In this document: piece after piece, positions 8,279-16,897 of the stretch
How the letters are laid out: each line of letters opens with the position of its first letter
Position numbering within the stretch: the stretch's first letter is position 1
NCBI RefSeq assembly: GCF_000523235.1
Contig: NZ_CP006850.1
Location: 3,410,001-3,474,000 of the forward strand
Length of the DNA stretch: 64,000 bases
Direction: 5' to 3'
Source of the DNA: Nocardia nova SH22a
Lineage (GTDB): Bacteria; Actinomycetota; Actinomycetes; Mycobacteriales; Mycobacteriaceae
The notes under the pieces: generated by a model
What the model saw: only the letters and a program-made list of their open reading frames with translations
What the model was told of the DNA's origin: nothing
Databases searched by the model: none
Made by a program: the position numbers and the translations under genes

Positions 8279-9661
8279 TCAGGTCGGCGGTGGAAGGGCC
8301 ACCACGACCCGGGTTCCGCCGTACGGAGAATCCTCGATGGCGACCGTGCCGTGGTGTGCGGCAACGATTTCGGCGACGATCGCCAGTCCGAGTCCGGTGC
8401 CGCCGCTGTCGCGGCTGCGGTCGTCCTGCAGGCGGACGAATCGTTCGAACACCCGCTCACGTTCGGCGACCGGAATTCCCGGCCCGTCGTCGTCTACGAC
8501 GAGTTCGGCGCGGGTCGGTGTCTGCCGGGTGCGTATCTCGACGACGGAGCGGGTGTGGGTGAAGGCGTTGCCGAGCAGGTTGCGCGCCACCCGGGTGAGC
8601 GATCTCGCGTCGCCGCGGATCCGCGCGGGACGCAGATCCTTGGTCACCGTGACGCCGTCGCGGCCGCGCACGGCGTCGAGGGCGTCGGCGGCGACGTCGT
8701 CGAGGTCGACGTCGGTGGGGTGGACGGTGAGCCCGTTCTCGTCGGCGGCGGCGAGAATGAGCAGATCGTCGATGAGGTAGCGCATCCGATCGGCCTCCGG
8801 GAGCAGCGTCTCGGCGGCGAGGTCGGTGTCGAACGCGCGCGGATGGTCGCGGGCCAGCTCCAGACCGCCGAGAACGGTGGCCAGCGGGCTGCGCAGTTCG
8901 TGGGAGGCGTCGGACAGGAAGCGGCGCTGGGCGATGTGCCCGGCCTCGATGCGGCCGAGCATCTCGTTCATGGTGGCGGCCAGCCGGGCGACCTCGTCGT
9001 GGGCGGGCGGCACGGGCACCCGTTCGGATAGGTCGGTGCTGCCGATTCCGGCGACCCGGGACCGGATCGCCTCCACCGATCGCAGTGACCGGCCGACCAG
9101 CGCGTAGGTCGCCCCGGCGGCGACGATCACGACGATCGGGGCGCCGATGGCCAGCGCGATCGCCACCTCCTCCAGCGTGTCTTCGACCGGTTCGATATTG
9201 GCCGCGACCATCACCGTGATCCGTCCGAACGGCGTATCGACCGTGCGGGCCGACAGGCGCAGATCCGAATCGCCGCCGAGCGACTGGCCGACCACGGTCT
9301 CACCGTGCGGCACGAGCGGCGGATGCTCTCCCGTGCGGGCCGAGGACCGGAGCAACCGGCCGGAATGGTCGGAGATTTCGACGATGTCGACGTAGCCGTT
9401 CGGCGCCAGGAGCGCGGTGTTCAATGTGCTGGGCGGGGTGGTGCGCAGCTGGGCGGTGATGTCGTCGAGCCGGGCGACGGCGGCGCTGTCGACGGTGTCG
9501 ATCAGTGAGCGGTACAGCAGCCACAACATGAGCGTGGCGCCGAACCCCAGCACCACGGTGATGACGGCGGTGGCCATCAGCGCCGACCGCAGCCGCAGTC
9601 CCCACCGCGACGGCGGCCAGAACGCGGTGAGGTGCCCGCTGGCCCACTTCGGCCGCCGCAT
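8279..9661 (-). CDS. Two-component sensor histidine kinase
   Basis: A 460-residue membrane sensor. TM1 is about residues 28-50, an extracytoplasmic sensor of ~115 residues follows, TM2 is about 166-190, and a HAMP linker is ~191-243. The phospho-acceptor H254 lies in FLSDASHELRSP, the N box is NLLGNAFTHT, and the ATP-lid motifs are DDGPGIP and GTGLGLAIV. It is most similar in layout to MprB/PrrB/TrcS-type kinases. The likely partner is the OmpR-type regulator at 11661, on the same strand but separated by two opposite-strand genes. ATG at 9661 is preceded by GGACGGAG. Confidence 0.9.
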   Translation of the reverse strand: MRRPKWASGHLTAFWPPSRWGLRLRSALMATAVITVVLGFGATLMLWLLYRSLIDTVDSAAVARLDDITAQLRTTPPSTLNTALLAPNGYVDIVEISDHSGRLLRSSARTGEHPPLVPHGETVVGQSLGGDSDLRLSARTVDTPFGRITVMVAANIEPVEDTLEEVAIALAIGAPIVVIVAAGATYALVGRSLRSVEAIRSRVAGIGSTDLSERVPVPPAHDEVARLAATMNEMLGRIEAGHIAQRRFLSDASHELRSPLATVLGGLELARDHPRAFDTDLAAETLLPEADRMRYLIDDLLILAAADENGLTVHPTDVDLDDVAADALDAVRGRDGVTVTKDLRPARIRGDARSLTRVARNLLGNAFTHTRSVVEIRTRQTPTRAELVVDDDGPGIPVAERERVFERFVRLQDDRSRDSGGTGLGLAIVAEIVAAHHGTVAIEDSPYGGTRVVVALPPPT

Positions 9662-9844
9662 GCTGACTCCGTCCTTCCTCGGCTGCACTGTGACGTCCAC
9701 ATTGTCGGTGATCGATGGACGATCCGCCGCATCGTTCTCAGCGTGCTCACAGCCGCCGGTCGCCACTCTGGTCTCGACACCACGTCGCCGGGTGTCCTCG
9801 ATCGTGCCCCGGCGGCCCATTGCCCGCAGAGAGCTCGCATCGAT

Positions 9845-9988
9845 ATGCACCATGTGATCGTCACCCACGGACTCGGCGCCATCATGGTCCCGACGGCGGC
9901 CGAATCGGGCGGTATTCCCATCCCGTCGGAAGTCACGATGCTGCTCGGAGCGTCGGCAGCTGGAGAGCCGGAGGCGACACCACGATGA
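9845..9988 (+). pseudogene. Remnant of a DedA-family membrane protein (N-terminal fragment)
   Basis: A 47-codon frame encodes HGLGAIMVPTAAESGGIPIPSEVTMLLGA, which closely resembles the first membrane segment of DedA/SNARE-associated proteins (the conserved ES-x-x-IPxPSE core). The rest of a DedA protein (~150 residues) is missing; the frame ends at a TGA that overlaps the ATG of the next gene. I read this as a decayed DedA gene fused by deletion to the GPP34-like gene. It could alternatively survive as a short leader peptide coupled to that gene. Confidence 0.55.
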
Positions 9989-10617
9989 ACCACCACCGTC
10001 CTGGACCAGGGTTCCCGGCCGCCGGGCAGTCCACGCACACCACCGAGGCGGCGATGCCCTCGGTGTCGGAGGATCTGCTGTGGTTGCTGCTCGACGATGT
10101 CACCGGCCGCCTGCTGACGGACCGGCGGACCACCGGCCGGGCACTGATCGTGGCCGCCCGCGACGACATGGGCGGCGATGTCGAGCAGGCCCGGTCGACA
10201 GTCGCGTCGGCACGGCGGCTTCGCCGGTCGCTGGATGCGCTGCACAGCGCCGGTCGTGTGCGCCGCTGCGGTATCCGGCTCGGTGGTGTTGTCCCGTATA
10301 CGGTATGGCCCACCGTGGATCCGGCCGGAAAGCGGGTCGTGCGCGCCACACTGGAGCGGGCGCTGTTCGATGCTCGGCCGCCCGGGGACGGGACCCGCAC
10401 GCTGATCGCCGTTCTGCACGCGGTCGATGCCCTGTGGTTACAGTGCCCGAGGTGGTCCCGTCGCGAAACTGATTACTGGGCAAGGCAATTCGTCGCACAG
10501 CATGAGGACTGCGGTGAACTGGCCGAATCGCTGCACGCCCTCGATCGGGAGGCGCTCGCCGACGCTTTCAGCTTCGGCGCCCGCCCACTGTTCGTGCCTC
10601 GTTCCGGCCCGCGATGA
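9985..10617 (+). CDS. GPP34 (GOLPH3)-family protein
   Basis: A 210-residue soluble protein. The region SEDLLWLLLDDVTGRLLTD is the family hallmark of actinobacterial Golgi phosphoprotein 3-like proteins, which in eukaryotes bind phosphatidylinositol-4-phosphate at membranes. Basic segments follow (ARRLRRSLDALHSAGRVRRCGIRL), and the C-terminal half is helical. The bacterial role is not established. ATG at 9985 has GGAGG 10 bases upstream and overlaps the stop of the DedA fragment (ATGA). A second candidate start is the ATG at 10052. The gene sits between a histidine kinase and its probable response regulator, on the opposite strand. Confidence 0.72.
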   Translation: MNHHRPGPGFPAAGQSTHTTEAAMPSVSEDLLWLLLDDVTGRLLTDRRTTGRALIVAARDDMGGDVEQARSTVASARRLRRSLDALHSAGRVRRCGIRLGGVVPYTVWPTVDPAGKRVVRATLERALFDARPPGDGTRTLIAVLHAVDALWLQCPRWSRRETDYWARQFVAQHEDCGELAESLHALDREALADAFSFGARPLFVPRSGPR

Positions 10618-10683
10618 GCGCGAGCACCCGCAGGATCAGCGGCTACCGCTCGGGTCGGTTGCGCGGGGGCGACGGCATTGGTT

Positions 10684-10701
10684 TCACAGCGTCGTCACAG
10701 C
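10684..10701 (+). promoter_or_regulatory. PhoP-box-like direct repeat upstream of the COG4705-like gene
   Basis: TCACAGC-GTCG-TCACAGC is a perfect 7-bp direct repeat with an 11-bp period, identical in form to the DNA site known for mycobacterial PhoP. It lies 58 bp before the ATG at 10760. A related site (12400-12417) precedes the response regulator gene nearby, so the regulator at 11661 is the best candidate to bind here. Confidence 0.65.
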
Positions 10702-10759
10702 GGCTGTCGTGCACACTGCGCGTCGGTAGGTCCCCGTCGATGAAGGAACGCCCACATCC

Positions 10760-11641
10760 ATGACTGCGCAGACCGGCAATGCGTTCACCCACTACAAACT
10801 GCCACAGATCACCGTCATGTTCTGGGTGCTCAAGATCGCCGCGACCACCCTGGGGGAGACCGGCGGCGACATGATCTCGCAGACGCTGAAACTCGGATAC
10901 GTCGCTGCCACAGTGGTATTCCTGGCGATCTTCGTCGTCAGCCTCATCGCCCAGCTGCGGGCGCACCGGTTCCATCCCGCCCTGTACTGGACCGTGATCG
11001 CCGCGACCAGTACCGCGGGCACCACGATGTCGGATCTGATCAATCGCGGGCCCGGCCACGGCACCGCCACCGACGGCGGGCTCGGTTACGGTGCGGGCGC
11101 GGCGATCCTCATCGCCGGTCTGGCGCTGGTGTTCGTCGTCTGGAAATTCAGCGGGCAGACCTACGACGTCACCGGCATCACCACGCTCCGCGGTGAACTG
11201 CTGTACTGGGCGGCGATTCTGCTGTCGAACACGCTGGGCACGTCGACCGGCGACTTCCTGTCCGACAGTTCGGGACTGGGCTACTGGGGCAGCGCGGTGC
11301 TGATCGCCGGGATCATGGCCGCGATCCTCGCCGCGCACTACTTCACGAAAATCCCTGGGCCGCTGCTGTTCTGGATCGCGTTCATCCTCACCCGCCCGCT
11401 CGGCGCCACCGGGGGCGATCTGCTGTCCAAACCCCGGTCCTCGGGTGGGCTGGGGCTGGGCACTTATGGCACGTCGGCGGTGCTGCTGGCGATCCTGGTG
11501 GCGGGCATCGCCCTCACCCACCGGCAGCAGCGCGCCCGGGCGGGCAGCGAGTTCGAACCCGTGCTCGCCGCGGATGAAACACCCACCGCCGCAAAGGATT
11601 CGACTCCGCGGGAGCGGCGTCCCTCGGGCGAGCGCCGGTGA
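10760..11641 (+). CDS. COG4705-like polytopic membrane protein with four internal repeats
   Basis: A 293-residue integral membrane protein with about eight hydrophobic segments in four repeats. Each repeat carries a small-residue motif ending in GD or SD: ATTLGETGGD, TSTAGTTMSD, SNTLGTSTGD and TRPLGATGGD. This layout matches the COG4705 family of predicted membrane-anchored proteins, whose transported species is not known to me. The C-terminal ~45 residues are charged and cytoplasmic-looking. The ATG at 10760 follows AAGGAA at 12 bases. A perfect PhoP-box-like repeat precedes the gene, which suggests control by the two-component system around it. It converges with the response regulator gene (20-bp gap). 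Confidence 0.75.
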   Translation: MTAQTGNAFTHYKLPQITVMFWVLKIAATTLGETGGDMISQTLKLGYVAATVVFLAIFVVSLIAQLRAHRFHPALYWTVIAATSTAGTTMSDLINRGPGHGTATDGGLGYGAGAAILIAGLALVFVVWKFSGQTYDVTGITTLRGELLYWAAILLSNTLGTSTGDFLSDSSGLGYWGSAVLIAGIMAAILAAHYFTKIPGPLLFWIAFILTRPLGATGGDLLSKPRSSGGLGLGTYGTSAVLLAILVAGIALTHRQQRARAGSEFEPVLAADETPTAAKDSTPRERRPSGERR

Positions 11642-11660
11642 GCGCATCGACGCCGCGCAG

Positions 11661-12332
11661 TCACGTCTCGCCGAGGCGGTAGCCGACGCCGCGGACGGTT
11701 TCGATGCTGCGGCGTCCGAACGGTGTGTCGATCTTGCGGCGCAGATAGCCGATGTAGATCTCGACGACATTGGCATCGCCGTCGTAGTTGGTGTCCCACA
11801 CCGAGCGCAGGATGTCGGTCTTGCTGACGACATCGCCGGGGTGGCGCATCAGATACTCGAGGACCGCGAACTCGCGCGGGGTCAGCTCGACGAGTTGTTC
11901 GCCGCGGTGCACACGGTGCCGGGCCGGGTCCAGGGACAGGTCGCCGACCGTGATCACGGTCGGGCGCTCGGTACTGCCGCGGCGCTGCAGAGCGCGCAGC
12001 CGAGCGGTGAGCACGATCTGGGAGAACGGCTTGATCAGGTAATCGTCGGCGCCCAGGTCGAACGCGTCGACCATGTCGTAGTCGCCGTCCTTGGCCGACA
12101 GCATCAGCACCGGCGTCCAGACGCGGCGGCGACGCAGTTCACGAACGACTTCGTAGCCGTTGAGGCCCGGCAGCATGATGTCGAGCACGATCACGTCGAA
12201 GTCGCCGCTCGCGGCGAGACCGAGCCCGTCGACACCGTCGTGAGCGATCTCCACGACGAATCCCTCGGCCCGCAGTCCCCGCCCCAAGGTCGCGGCCAGC
12301 AGCACCTCGTCGTCGACCACGAGGACGCGCAC
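11661..12332 (-). CDS. OmpR/PhoB-family response regulator
   Basis: A 223-residue regulator. The receiver domain covers residues 1-~120 with the acidic pair DDE near 7-9, phospho-acceptor D51 in VIVLDIMLPG and the conserved K in LIKPFS. A winged-helix DNA-binding domain covers ~130-223 (LTPREFAVLEYLMRHPG, NVVEIYIGYLRRKIDT). GTG at 12332 follows AGAAGG. The PhoP-box-like repeat 68 bp upstream suggests autoregulation. The probable sensor is the kinase at 8279. A paralogue roughly 60% identical by eye is at 16898. Confidence 0.92.
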   Translation of the reverse strand: MRVLVVDDEVLLAATLGRGLRAEGFVVEIAHDGVDGLGLAASGDFDVIVLDIMLPGLNGYEVVRELRRRRVWTPVLMLSAKDGDYDMVDAFDLGADDYLIKPFSQIVLTARLRALQRRGSTERPTVITVGDLSLDPARHRVHRGEQLVELTPREFAVLEYLMRHPGDVVSKTDILRSVWDTNYDGDANVVEIYIGYLRRKIDTPFGRRSIETVRGVGYRLGET

Positions 12333-12399
12333 GATTCACCTTCTCTCCGGATAGCGGCTCCTCCATTACAGCTCACCACCACCGGTGAAGGCGCATCGA

Positions 12400-12417
12400 T
12401 CACAGCGTTTCCACAGG
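12400..12417. promoter_or_regulatory. PhoP-box-like repeat upstream of the response regulator
   Basis: TCACAGC-GTTT-CCACAGG is a near-perfect direct repeat with the same 11-bp period as the site at 10684-10701. It lies 68 bp from the regulator's GTG start, close to the 58-bp distance seen at the membrane-protein gene. It reads in the opposite orientation relative to its gene. Confidence 0.55.
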
Positions 12418-12453
12418 TTGCGGGGCCGTGCGCCCGCAGTCACACGCGAAGAC

Positions 12454-12493
12454 GTGCCCGGGGCGTCCGACGACTGCGGACCGCCCCGGGCAC
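12454..12493. terminator. Strong hairpin, likely terminator
   Basis: GTGCCCGGGGCG-TCCG pairs with CGGAC-CGCCCCGGGCAC (one bulged base) around a 7-base loop. It lies just past the stop of the degraded secreted-protein gene. It lacks a T-run, as is common for actinobacterial hairpin terminators. Confidence 0.55.
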
Positions 12494-12504
12494 GATGTGC
12501 GCGC

Positions 12505-13082
12505 TCAGCTCTGGGGCGGCGTGTTGATCTCGTTGTAGAACTGGACGGCGCTGGCGATCGCGGCCGGAACACCGAAGATGATGGTTCCGGCGACCACGCC
12601 GAGGCCCGCTCCCGCGGCCACACCGGCCAAGCACATACCCGCGCCCGCGGGCAGGAACAGCGGCGGGAAGGCCAGGGTGGTGCTGGCCAGCGCGAGACCG
12701 GCCACGCAGCCGCCGATCGCGCCGACGACGGTCCCGATCAGCGAGCCGACGCCCACGGCCAGGCCGATGTTGCGCGAGCGGCGATGGGCCAGTCCTTCCC
12801 GTCCCGGTTGTAGGTCAGCGGAACTCCGGCCACCATCTGCCCGTGGGCGTCGAGGACCTGCAACTGTGATCCGAGGGTGGTCAGCGAACCGCCGTCGGTG
12901 GTGACGACCACGGAGTGGTCGACGATGCTGGCCCGGTAGTGGGCACCGGGCAGCACATCGGTGCTGACCGTGGAGGTGTCGGGCTTGTCCCCCGGCGTGG
13001 GCGCGGCCGCGGCGGTGCCGTAGGCGGTGCCGACGATCGTGGCGACGAGTGCGGCCACGACAGCGGTCTTCCTGATCTTCAT
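12505..13082 (-). pseudogene. Frameshifted secreted glycine-rich protein (paralogue of 17660)
   Basis: The 5' part (13082 down to about 12785) encodes a signal peptide (RKTAVVAALVATIVGTAYG) and a beta-strand-rich domain ending VPLTYNRDGKDWPIA, then runs out of frame to a stop at 12738. The 3' part is intact in another frame (RRSRNIGLAVGVGSLIGTVV through AAIASAVQFYNEINTPPQS to the stop at 12505) and carries the Gly/Ala-rich membrane-like domain. The intact paralogue at 17660-18343 has ~45 extra residues between these two parts. So this copy appears to have suffered an internal deletion of that size that also shifted the frame. Confidence 0.7.
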
Positions 13083-13192
13083 GATTGCTCGTTTCTCTTC
13101 CAGTGAATGCGTGAAAAGGGCATGGGTGAGTTACTGCATATGTCTCCGATGTGCATTGACGAGAATTTCGATATTCGAGGCCGCCGACGCAG

Positions 13193-14473
13193 TCAGGATG
13201 CGAACAAGGTCGATCCCCAATACTCGCCGGAACCAGCCCCTGGTGGGACAGCAAAAACCGCAGAGCCGACGTGCTTGATGTATTCGTTCATCGCGTCGTT
13301 GCGTGACAAGTTTTCCTGCATCGGCACGAATTGGGTGTGCGGATTGCGGCAATAGGCGATGAAGAACAGTCCCGCGTCCAGGTGCCCGAATCCGTCGGAT
13401 CCGTCGGTGAAGTTGTATCCGCGGCGAAGGATTTGGATGCCGCCGAGCGCTTCGGCCGAGGCGAGGCGCACGTGAGCGTCGGTATCGATCAGCGGACCGG
13501 TGGGCCCGGCCGATTGCAGATCCAGTTCGTCGAACTCGTGCGTGCCGCCGAGTGGCGCACCGGTGTCTTTGGACCGGCCGATCACCCGTTGTTGCTCGTG
13601 CAGGCTGGTGCGGTCCCAGGGTTCGATCAGCATCTGGATGCGGCGTGCCACCAGATAGGAGCCGCCGCCCATCCATGCTTGGTCGTCGTGGGGATCCACC
13701 CATACGAAACGTGAGACCGCTTCGTGGTCTTCGCTTTTGATGTTGCGGGTGCCGTCCTTGAAGCCGAACAGGTTGCGCGGTGTCGTCTGCTGAGTCGATG
13801 TGGAGGACGTGCGGCCGAAGCCGAGTTGGGACCACCGCACCGACACGACTCCGAATCCGGCGCGGGCCAGGTTTCGGATCGCGTGGACGGCGACTTGCGG
13901 GTCGTCGGCGCACGCTTGAATCGCGATGTCGCCCCCGGACCGTGCCGGATCCAGCGCGTCGCGGGTGAATTTCGGAATATCCCTCAGCGCGTGGGGTTTC
14001 CGCGCGGCGAGGCCGAACCGATCCGCCCCCGCGCTCGTGCTGAACAGGGTGGGTCCGAACCCGATTGTGAGCGTCAGGTGCGAGGCGGGCAGGTCCAGGG
14101 CTTCTCCGGTGTCGGTGGGCGGCTGCTGGGCGCCGCCGCCCACGGCGCCGTCCGGGGTCGCTTCCCGGCCCGCGGTCATTCGCTCGGCCATGGCGGTCCA
14201 CGTCTTCAGCAGCTCGATCAGCTCGGCGCGCGAGTCCGTCCGTACGTCGAATGCGACGAAATGCAGCCGGTCCTGCGCCGGGGTGAGGATCCCGCTCTGA
14301 TGCGGACCGCGAAAGGGTTCGACTCCGCCGGTAGCGGTTTCGGCCGCGCCACCCGACATCCGACCGGCCACCACCCCGGCTCCCGCGGCGAGCACTCCGG
14401 CACCTGCGGTGCCGAACAATCCTCGCCGCGACACCGTCGGCGGCCGGGCAGCGCGGTCACGATCCCGCGACAA
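13193..14473 (-). CDS. efeB: EfeB-type Dyp peroxidase (deferrochelatase), Tat-exported
   Basis: A 426-residue heme peroxidase of the iron-import system EfeUOB. A twin-arginine signal (SRRGLFGTAGAGVLAAGAG) is near residues 15-35. The Dyp-family motif GFKDGTRN (GxxDG, catalytic Asp) is in the second half, and the region near SDGFGHLDAGLFFIAYCRNP carries family heme-pocket residues. EfeB oxidises ferrous iron for the EfeU permease and can release iron from heme. The start is a TTG at 14473 overlapping the last 17 bases of efeO; a downstream in-frame GTG at the signal peptide is possible. It is the last gene of the efeUOB operon. Confidence 0.9.
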   Translation of the reverse strand: MSRDRDRAARPPTVSRRGLFGTAGAGVLAAGAGVVAGRMSGGAAETATGGVEPFRGPHQSGILTPAQDRLHFVAFDVRTDSRAELIELLKTWTAMAERMTAGREATPDGAVGGGAQQPPTDTGEALDLPASHLTLTIGFGPTLFSTSAGADRFGLAARKPHALRDIPKFTRDALDPARSGGDIAIQACADDPQVAVHAIRNLARAGFGVVSVRWSQLGFGRTSSTSTQQTTPRNLFGFKDGTRNIKSEDHEAVSRFVWVDPHDDQAWMGGGSYLVARRIQMLIEPWDRTSLHEQQRVIGRSKDTGAPLGGTHEFDELDLQSAGPTGPLIDTDAHVRLASAEALGGIQILRRGYNFTDGSDGFGHLDAGLFFIAYCRNPHTQFVPMQENLSRNDAMNEYIKHVGSAVFAVPPGAGSGEYWGSTLFAS

Positions 14474-15608
14474 CGCCCTGTACCTGACTCACAACCGCGG
14501 ACAGCGCGTCGATCTGGTGGGCCAGCGCGGCCCGCTGGTCCGGAGTGACGGTGTCGTAGCCGACGTGGCCGTCCCCGCGGCGGTATCGGGCCAGCTGTGT
14601 GTCGAGTTCGGCGAAGCGCTGGTCGATCTGCTTGCCCAACTGCGGGTTTCGCTCGTCGAGGATCGGGCGCACGCTCGCGATCGCGGCTTGGGAGCCGTCG
14701 ATGTTGGCTTGGAAATCCCACAGATCGGTGTGCGAGAAGGTGTCCTCCTCGCCGCTGATCTTGGTGCGCGCGATCTCGTCCAGCAGCGTTTGCGCGCCGC
14801 TGGCGACATGGATCGGATCGACGGAGAAATCCGCGCTGGTGACGCCGTCGGACAGTTCGGCCACGTCTTTGGTGAGCTGATCGGCGATCTGCGCGGTGTC
14901 GGGTTGAACTCCTCGCGCCCACAGGTCCTTTTCCAGCCGGTGGAATCCGGTCCATTTCTGACCGTCGGCGAGGTCGGCTTCGCGCAGGTCCAGTCGCGGA
15001 TCGAGATCGTCGGGAAAGCTTTCGGCGACGGGTTCGATGCGTTCGTAGTACGTGCGTGTGATCGGGTACTGCTTCTTGGCCTTGTCGAGATCTCCGGCCT
15101 TGATCGCGTCGACGAAGGTCGCGGTGGTGTCCTTCAGCGCCGCGACCTGAGCGGTGAGGTAGCGCTTGTATCCGGCCGCCGCCTCCGCCAATTTCCCGTT
15201 CGCGTCGATGTTCTGCGGTGTGCCGGTGACGGTGAAATCGTGGCGGATACCGTCGCCGACCATGCCGGGTTTACACGCGGTCCGATAGGTGCCGGGGTCC
15301 GGTAGTGCCACGACGAGTTGTCTGCTCAGGCCCGGGCCGATGTTCTCGACCTCGCCGACGACGCGGTCTCCGGCTCCGTAGACATAGAACTCGGTGACCT
15401 TGGCGCCGTTGTTGGTGATCCGGAACGTCGCCGTACCGGTGCCGGTCGAGTCGCGGGCCACATCACACGCGGAATCGGTTGCCGTCACCGCGATGTCGCC
15501 ACCGGACGAGGCGCCGGACTTGCTTGTGCACCCGGCCAGCAGGGCGGGAAATATCACGGCCGCCGACACGGCGATCACTGAACAACGCACGGAACAATTG
15601 CCTTTCAC
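14457..15608 (-). CDS. efeO: EfeO-type lipoprotein, cupredoxin plus imelysin (M75) domain
   Basis: A 383-residue periplasmic-type iron-binding component. A lipoprotein signal ends in the lipobox LLAGC (cysteine about residue 27). Residues ~35-125 are a cupredoxin-like domain (TDSACDVARD, FYVYGAGDRVVGEVENIGPG, CKPGM). Residues ~135-380 are the helical M75 domain. EfeO delivers iron to EfeU. GTG at 15608 directly follows the TGA of efeU, so the two are translationally coupled; the 3' end overlaps efeB. Confidence 0.92.
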   Translation of the reverse strand: MKGNCSVRCSVIAVSAAVIFPALLAGCTSKSGASSGGDIAVTATDSACDVARDSTGTGTATFRITNNGAKVTEFYVYGAGDRVVGEVENIGPGLSRQLVVALPDPGTYRTACKPGMVGDGIRHDFTVTGTPQNIDANGKLAEAAAGYKRYLTAQVAALKDTTATFVDAIKAGDLDKAKKQYPITRTYYERIEPVAESFPDDLDPRLDLREADLADGQKWTGFHRLEKDLWARGVQPDTAQIADQLTKDVAELSDGVTSADFSVDPIHVASGAQTLLDEIARTKISGEEDTFSHTDLWDFQANIDGSQAAIASVRPILDERNPQLGKQIDQRFAELDTQLARYRRGDGHVGYDTVTPDQRAALAHQIDALSAVVSQVQGVVAGS

Positions 15609-16505
15609 TCAACGCGACGTCGCGGATGTGCCGGAGGCGGCCCGTCCGGCCGCTCCCGTCACCGGACGCAGGAACAACACCAGAACCGCGACCACATACA
15701 CCGCCCACGCGGCCAGTTGCAGCACCGTGGGATCGGCGCGGAAGTTGAACACCCCTTGCGCGACGGTCCCGTACCAGCTCGACATGGAAAACCACGAGGA
15801 GATGTCGAAGGCCGTATTCGACAGTCCCGGAAGCCATCCCGCGGTCTGCAGGGCCCGGATCCCGTAGGCGAGGATCCCCGCGGCGACCACGATCAGCAGC
15901 ACGCCGGTGTACCTGAAGAACGCCGCGAAGTCGATCCGGACGGCGCCGACGTACAGCAGCACCGTCAGCAGTGCGGCGACTGCGATCCCGGCCAGCAGCC
16001 CGATCAGCGGCCACCCGCTACCCGCGGTGTTCTCCGCATATCCGACCATGAGCAGCGCGGTTTCGACACCCTCGCGCCCGACGGCGAGAAACGCCAGCGA
16101 CAGCACCGCGAGCGGTCCGAGCTCGAGCGCCGCGGACATACCGGCGGTCAGCTCACCGGAGATCGACCGCGAGGCGGTACGCATCCACAGCACCATCCAG
16201 GTGACGATGACGACGGCGGCCAGCGACGCGATGCCCGAAATCAGCTCTGCCGCAACGCCTGAGACCGTGGAGGTGCCATAGTGGACCACCAGGAAGATCG
16301 CCGCCACCATCGCCACGGCCGCGCATACCCCGGCGGCGACCCACTTCAACGCTTCCCGACGCTGCGATCTCACCAGGAACGCGACCAGGATCATGACCAC
16401 GATTCCGGTCTCGAGCCCTTCGCGGACGCCGATCAATCCGGACCCGAACAGTTGCGCCGCGACGGAAGGGGCTTGCGATGCCGCGGCCAGGGGGTGAGCC
16501 GTCAC
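15609..16505 (-). CDS. efeU: EfeU/FTR1-type iron permease
   Basis: A 298-residue seven-helix permease. Both iron-binding REGxE motifs are present: GVREGLETGIV near residue 27 and VGREGVETALL near residue 145. They are characteristic of Ftr1/EfeU, which moves oxidised iron into the cell. It is the first gene of the operon and starts at 16505. An iron box-like 19-mer lies 31-49 bp upstream, predicting repression in high iron. Confidence 0.93.
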   Translation of the reverse strand: MTAHPLAAASQAPSVAAQLFGSGLIGVREGLETGIVVMILVAFLVRSQRREALKWVAAGVCAAVAMVAAIFLVVHYGTSTVSGVAAELISGIASLAAVVIVTWMVLWMRTASRSISGELTAGMSAALELGPLAVLSLAFLAVGREGVETALLMVGYAENTAGSGWPLIGLLAGIAVAALLTVLLYVGAVRIDFAAFFRYTGVLLIVVAAGILAYGIRALQTAGWLPGLSNTAFDISSWFSMSSWYGTVAQGVFNFRADPTVLQLAAWAVYVVAVLVLFLRPVTGAAGRAASGTSATSR

Positions 16506-16535
16506 CGGCTCGAACTCGGAACGGCCGCACCGCGG

Positions 16536-16554
16536 TGAGGTGAGGCAAACCTAT
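16536..16554. promoter_or_regulatory. DtxR/IdeR-like iron box before efeUOB
   Basis: The 19-mer TGAGGTGAGGCAAACCTAT matches the DtxR/IdeR consensus TTAGGTTAGGCTAACCTAA at 15 of 19 positions. It lies 31-49 bp upstream of efeU, where repressor binding would block the promoter. Confidence 0.7.
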
Positions 16555-16684
16555 CCATCTGCACGGACGGGACTGTAAAGAGTCGTTCCTGTGAAGAGGC
16601 TGAGAAATGTCCGATTGGTTGGACGGATGTTCAGTTGTAATCACTGCCGTACGCTGCGACAACTCGGTGAATTCGATCCGGTGG

Positions 16685-16703
16685 TTTGGTTAGCCTAAGT
16701 TGA
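16685..16703. promoter_or_regulatory. Second iron-box-like site between efeU and the response regulator
   Basis: TTTGGTTAGCCTAAGTTGA contains the core GGTTAGCCTAA and matches the iron-box consensus at 14 of 19 positions when read as its complement. It is ~180 bp from efeU and ~195 bp from the regulator at 16898, so its target gene is uncertain. The 16506-16897 interval (392 bp) holds no gene that I can support. Confidence 0.5.
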
Positions 16704-16897
16704 GGTAACTATGGGTTGAGCCTTCGTTGCCGGGCGAAGGGAACACCCTGTGGCGAGCCGCGTCGTGGCTCGGCAGGGTTCACCTCGCCGAATCCCGTCG
16801 GCTTCTTCCATATCCGAACCGTTCGCATGGCGCGTCCGCATGCGCGCGGTCGGTTGGTGATCGAGTGTTGTGCAGGGTTGGAAAGGGGACCACGCGT

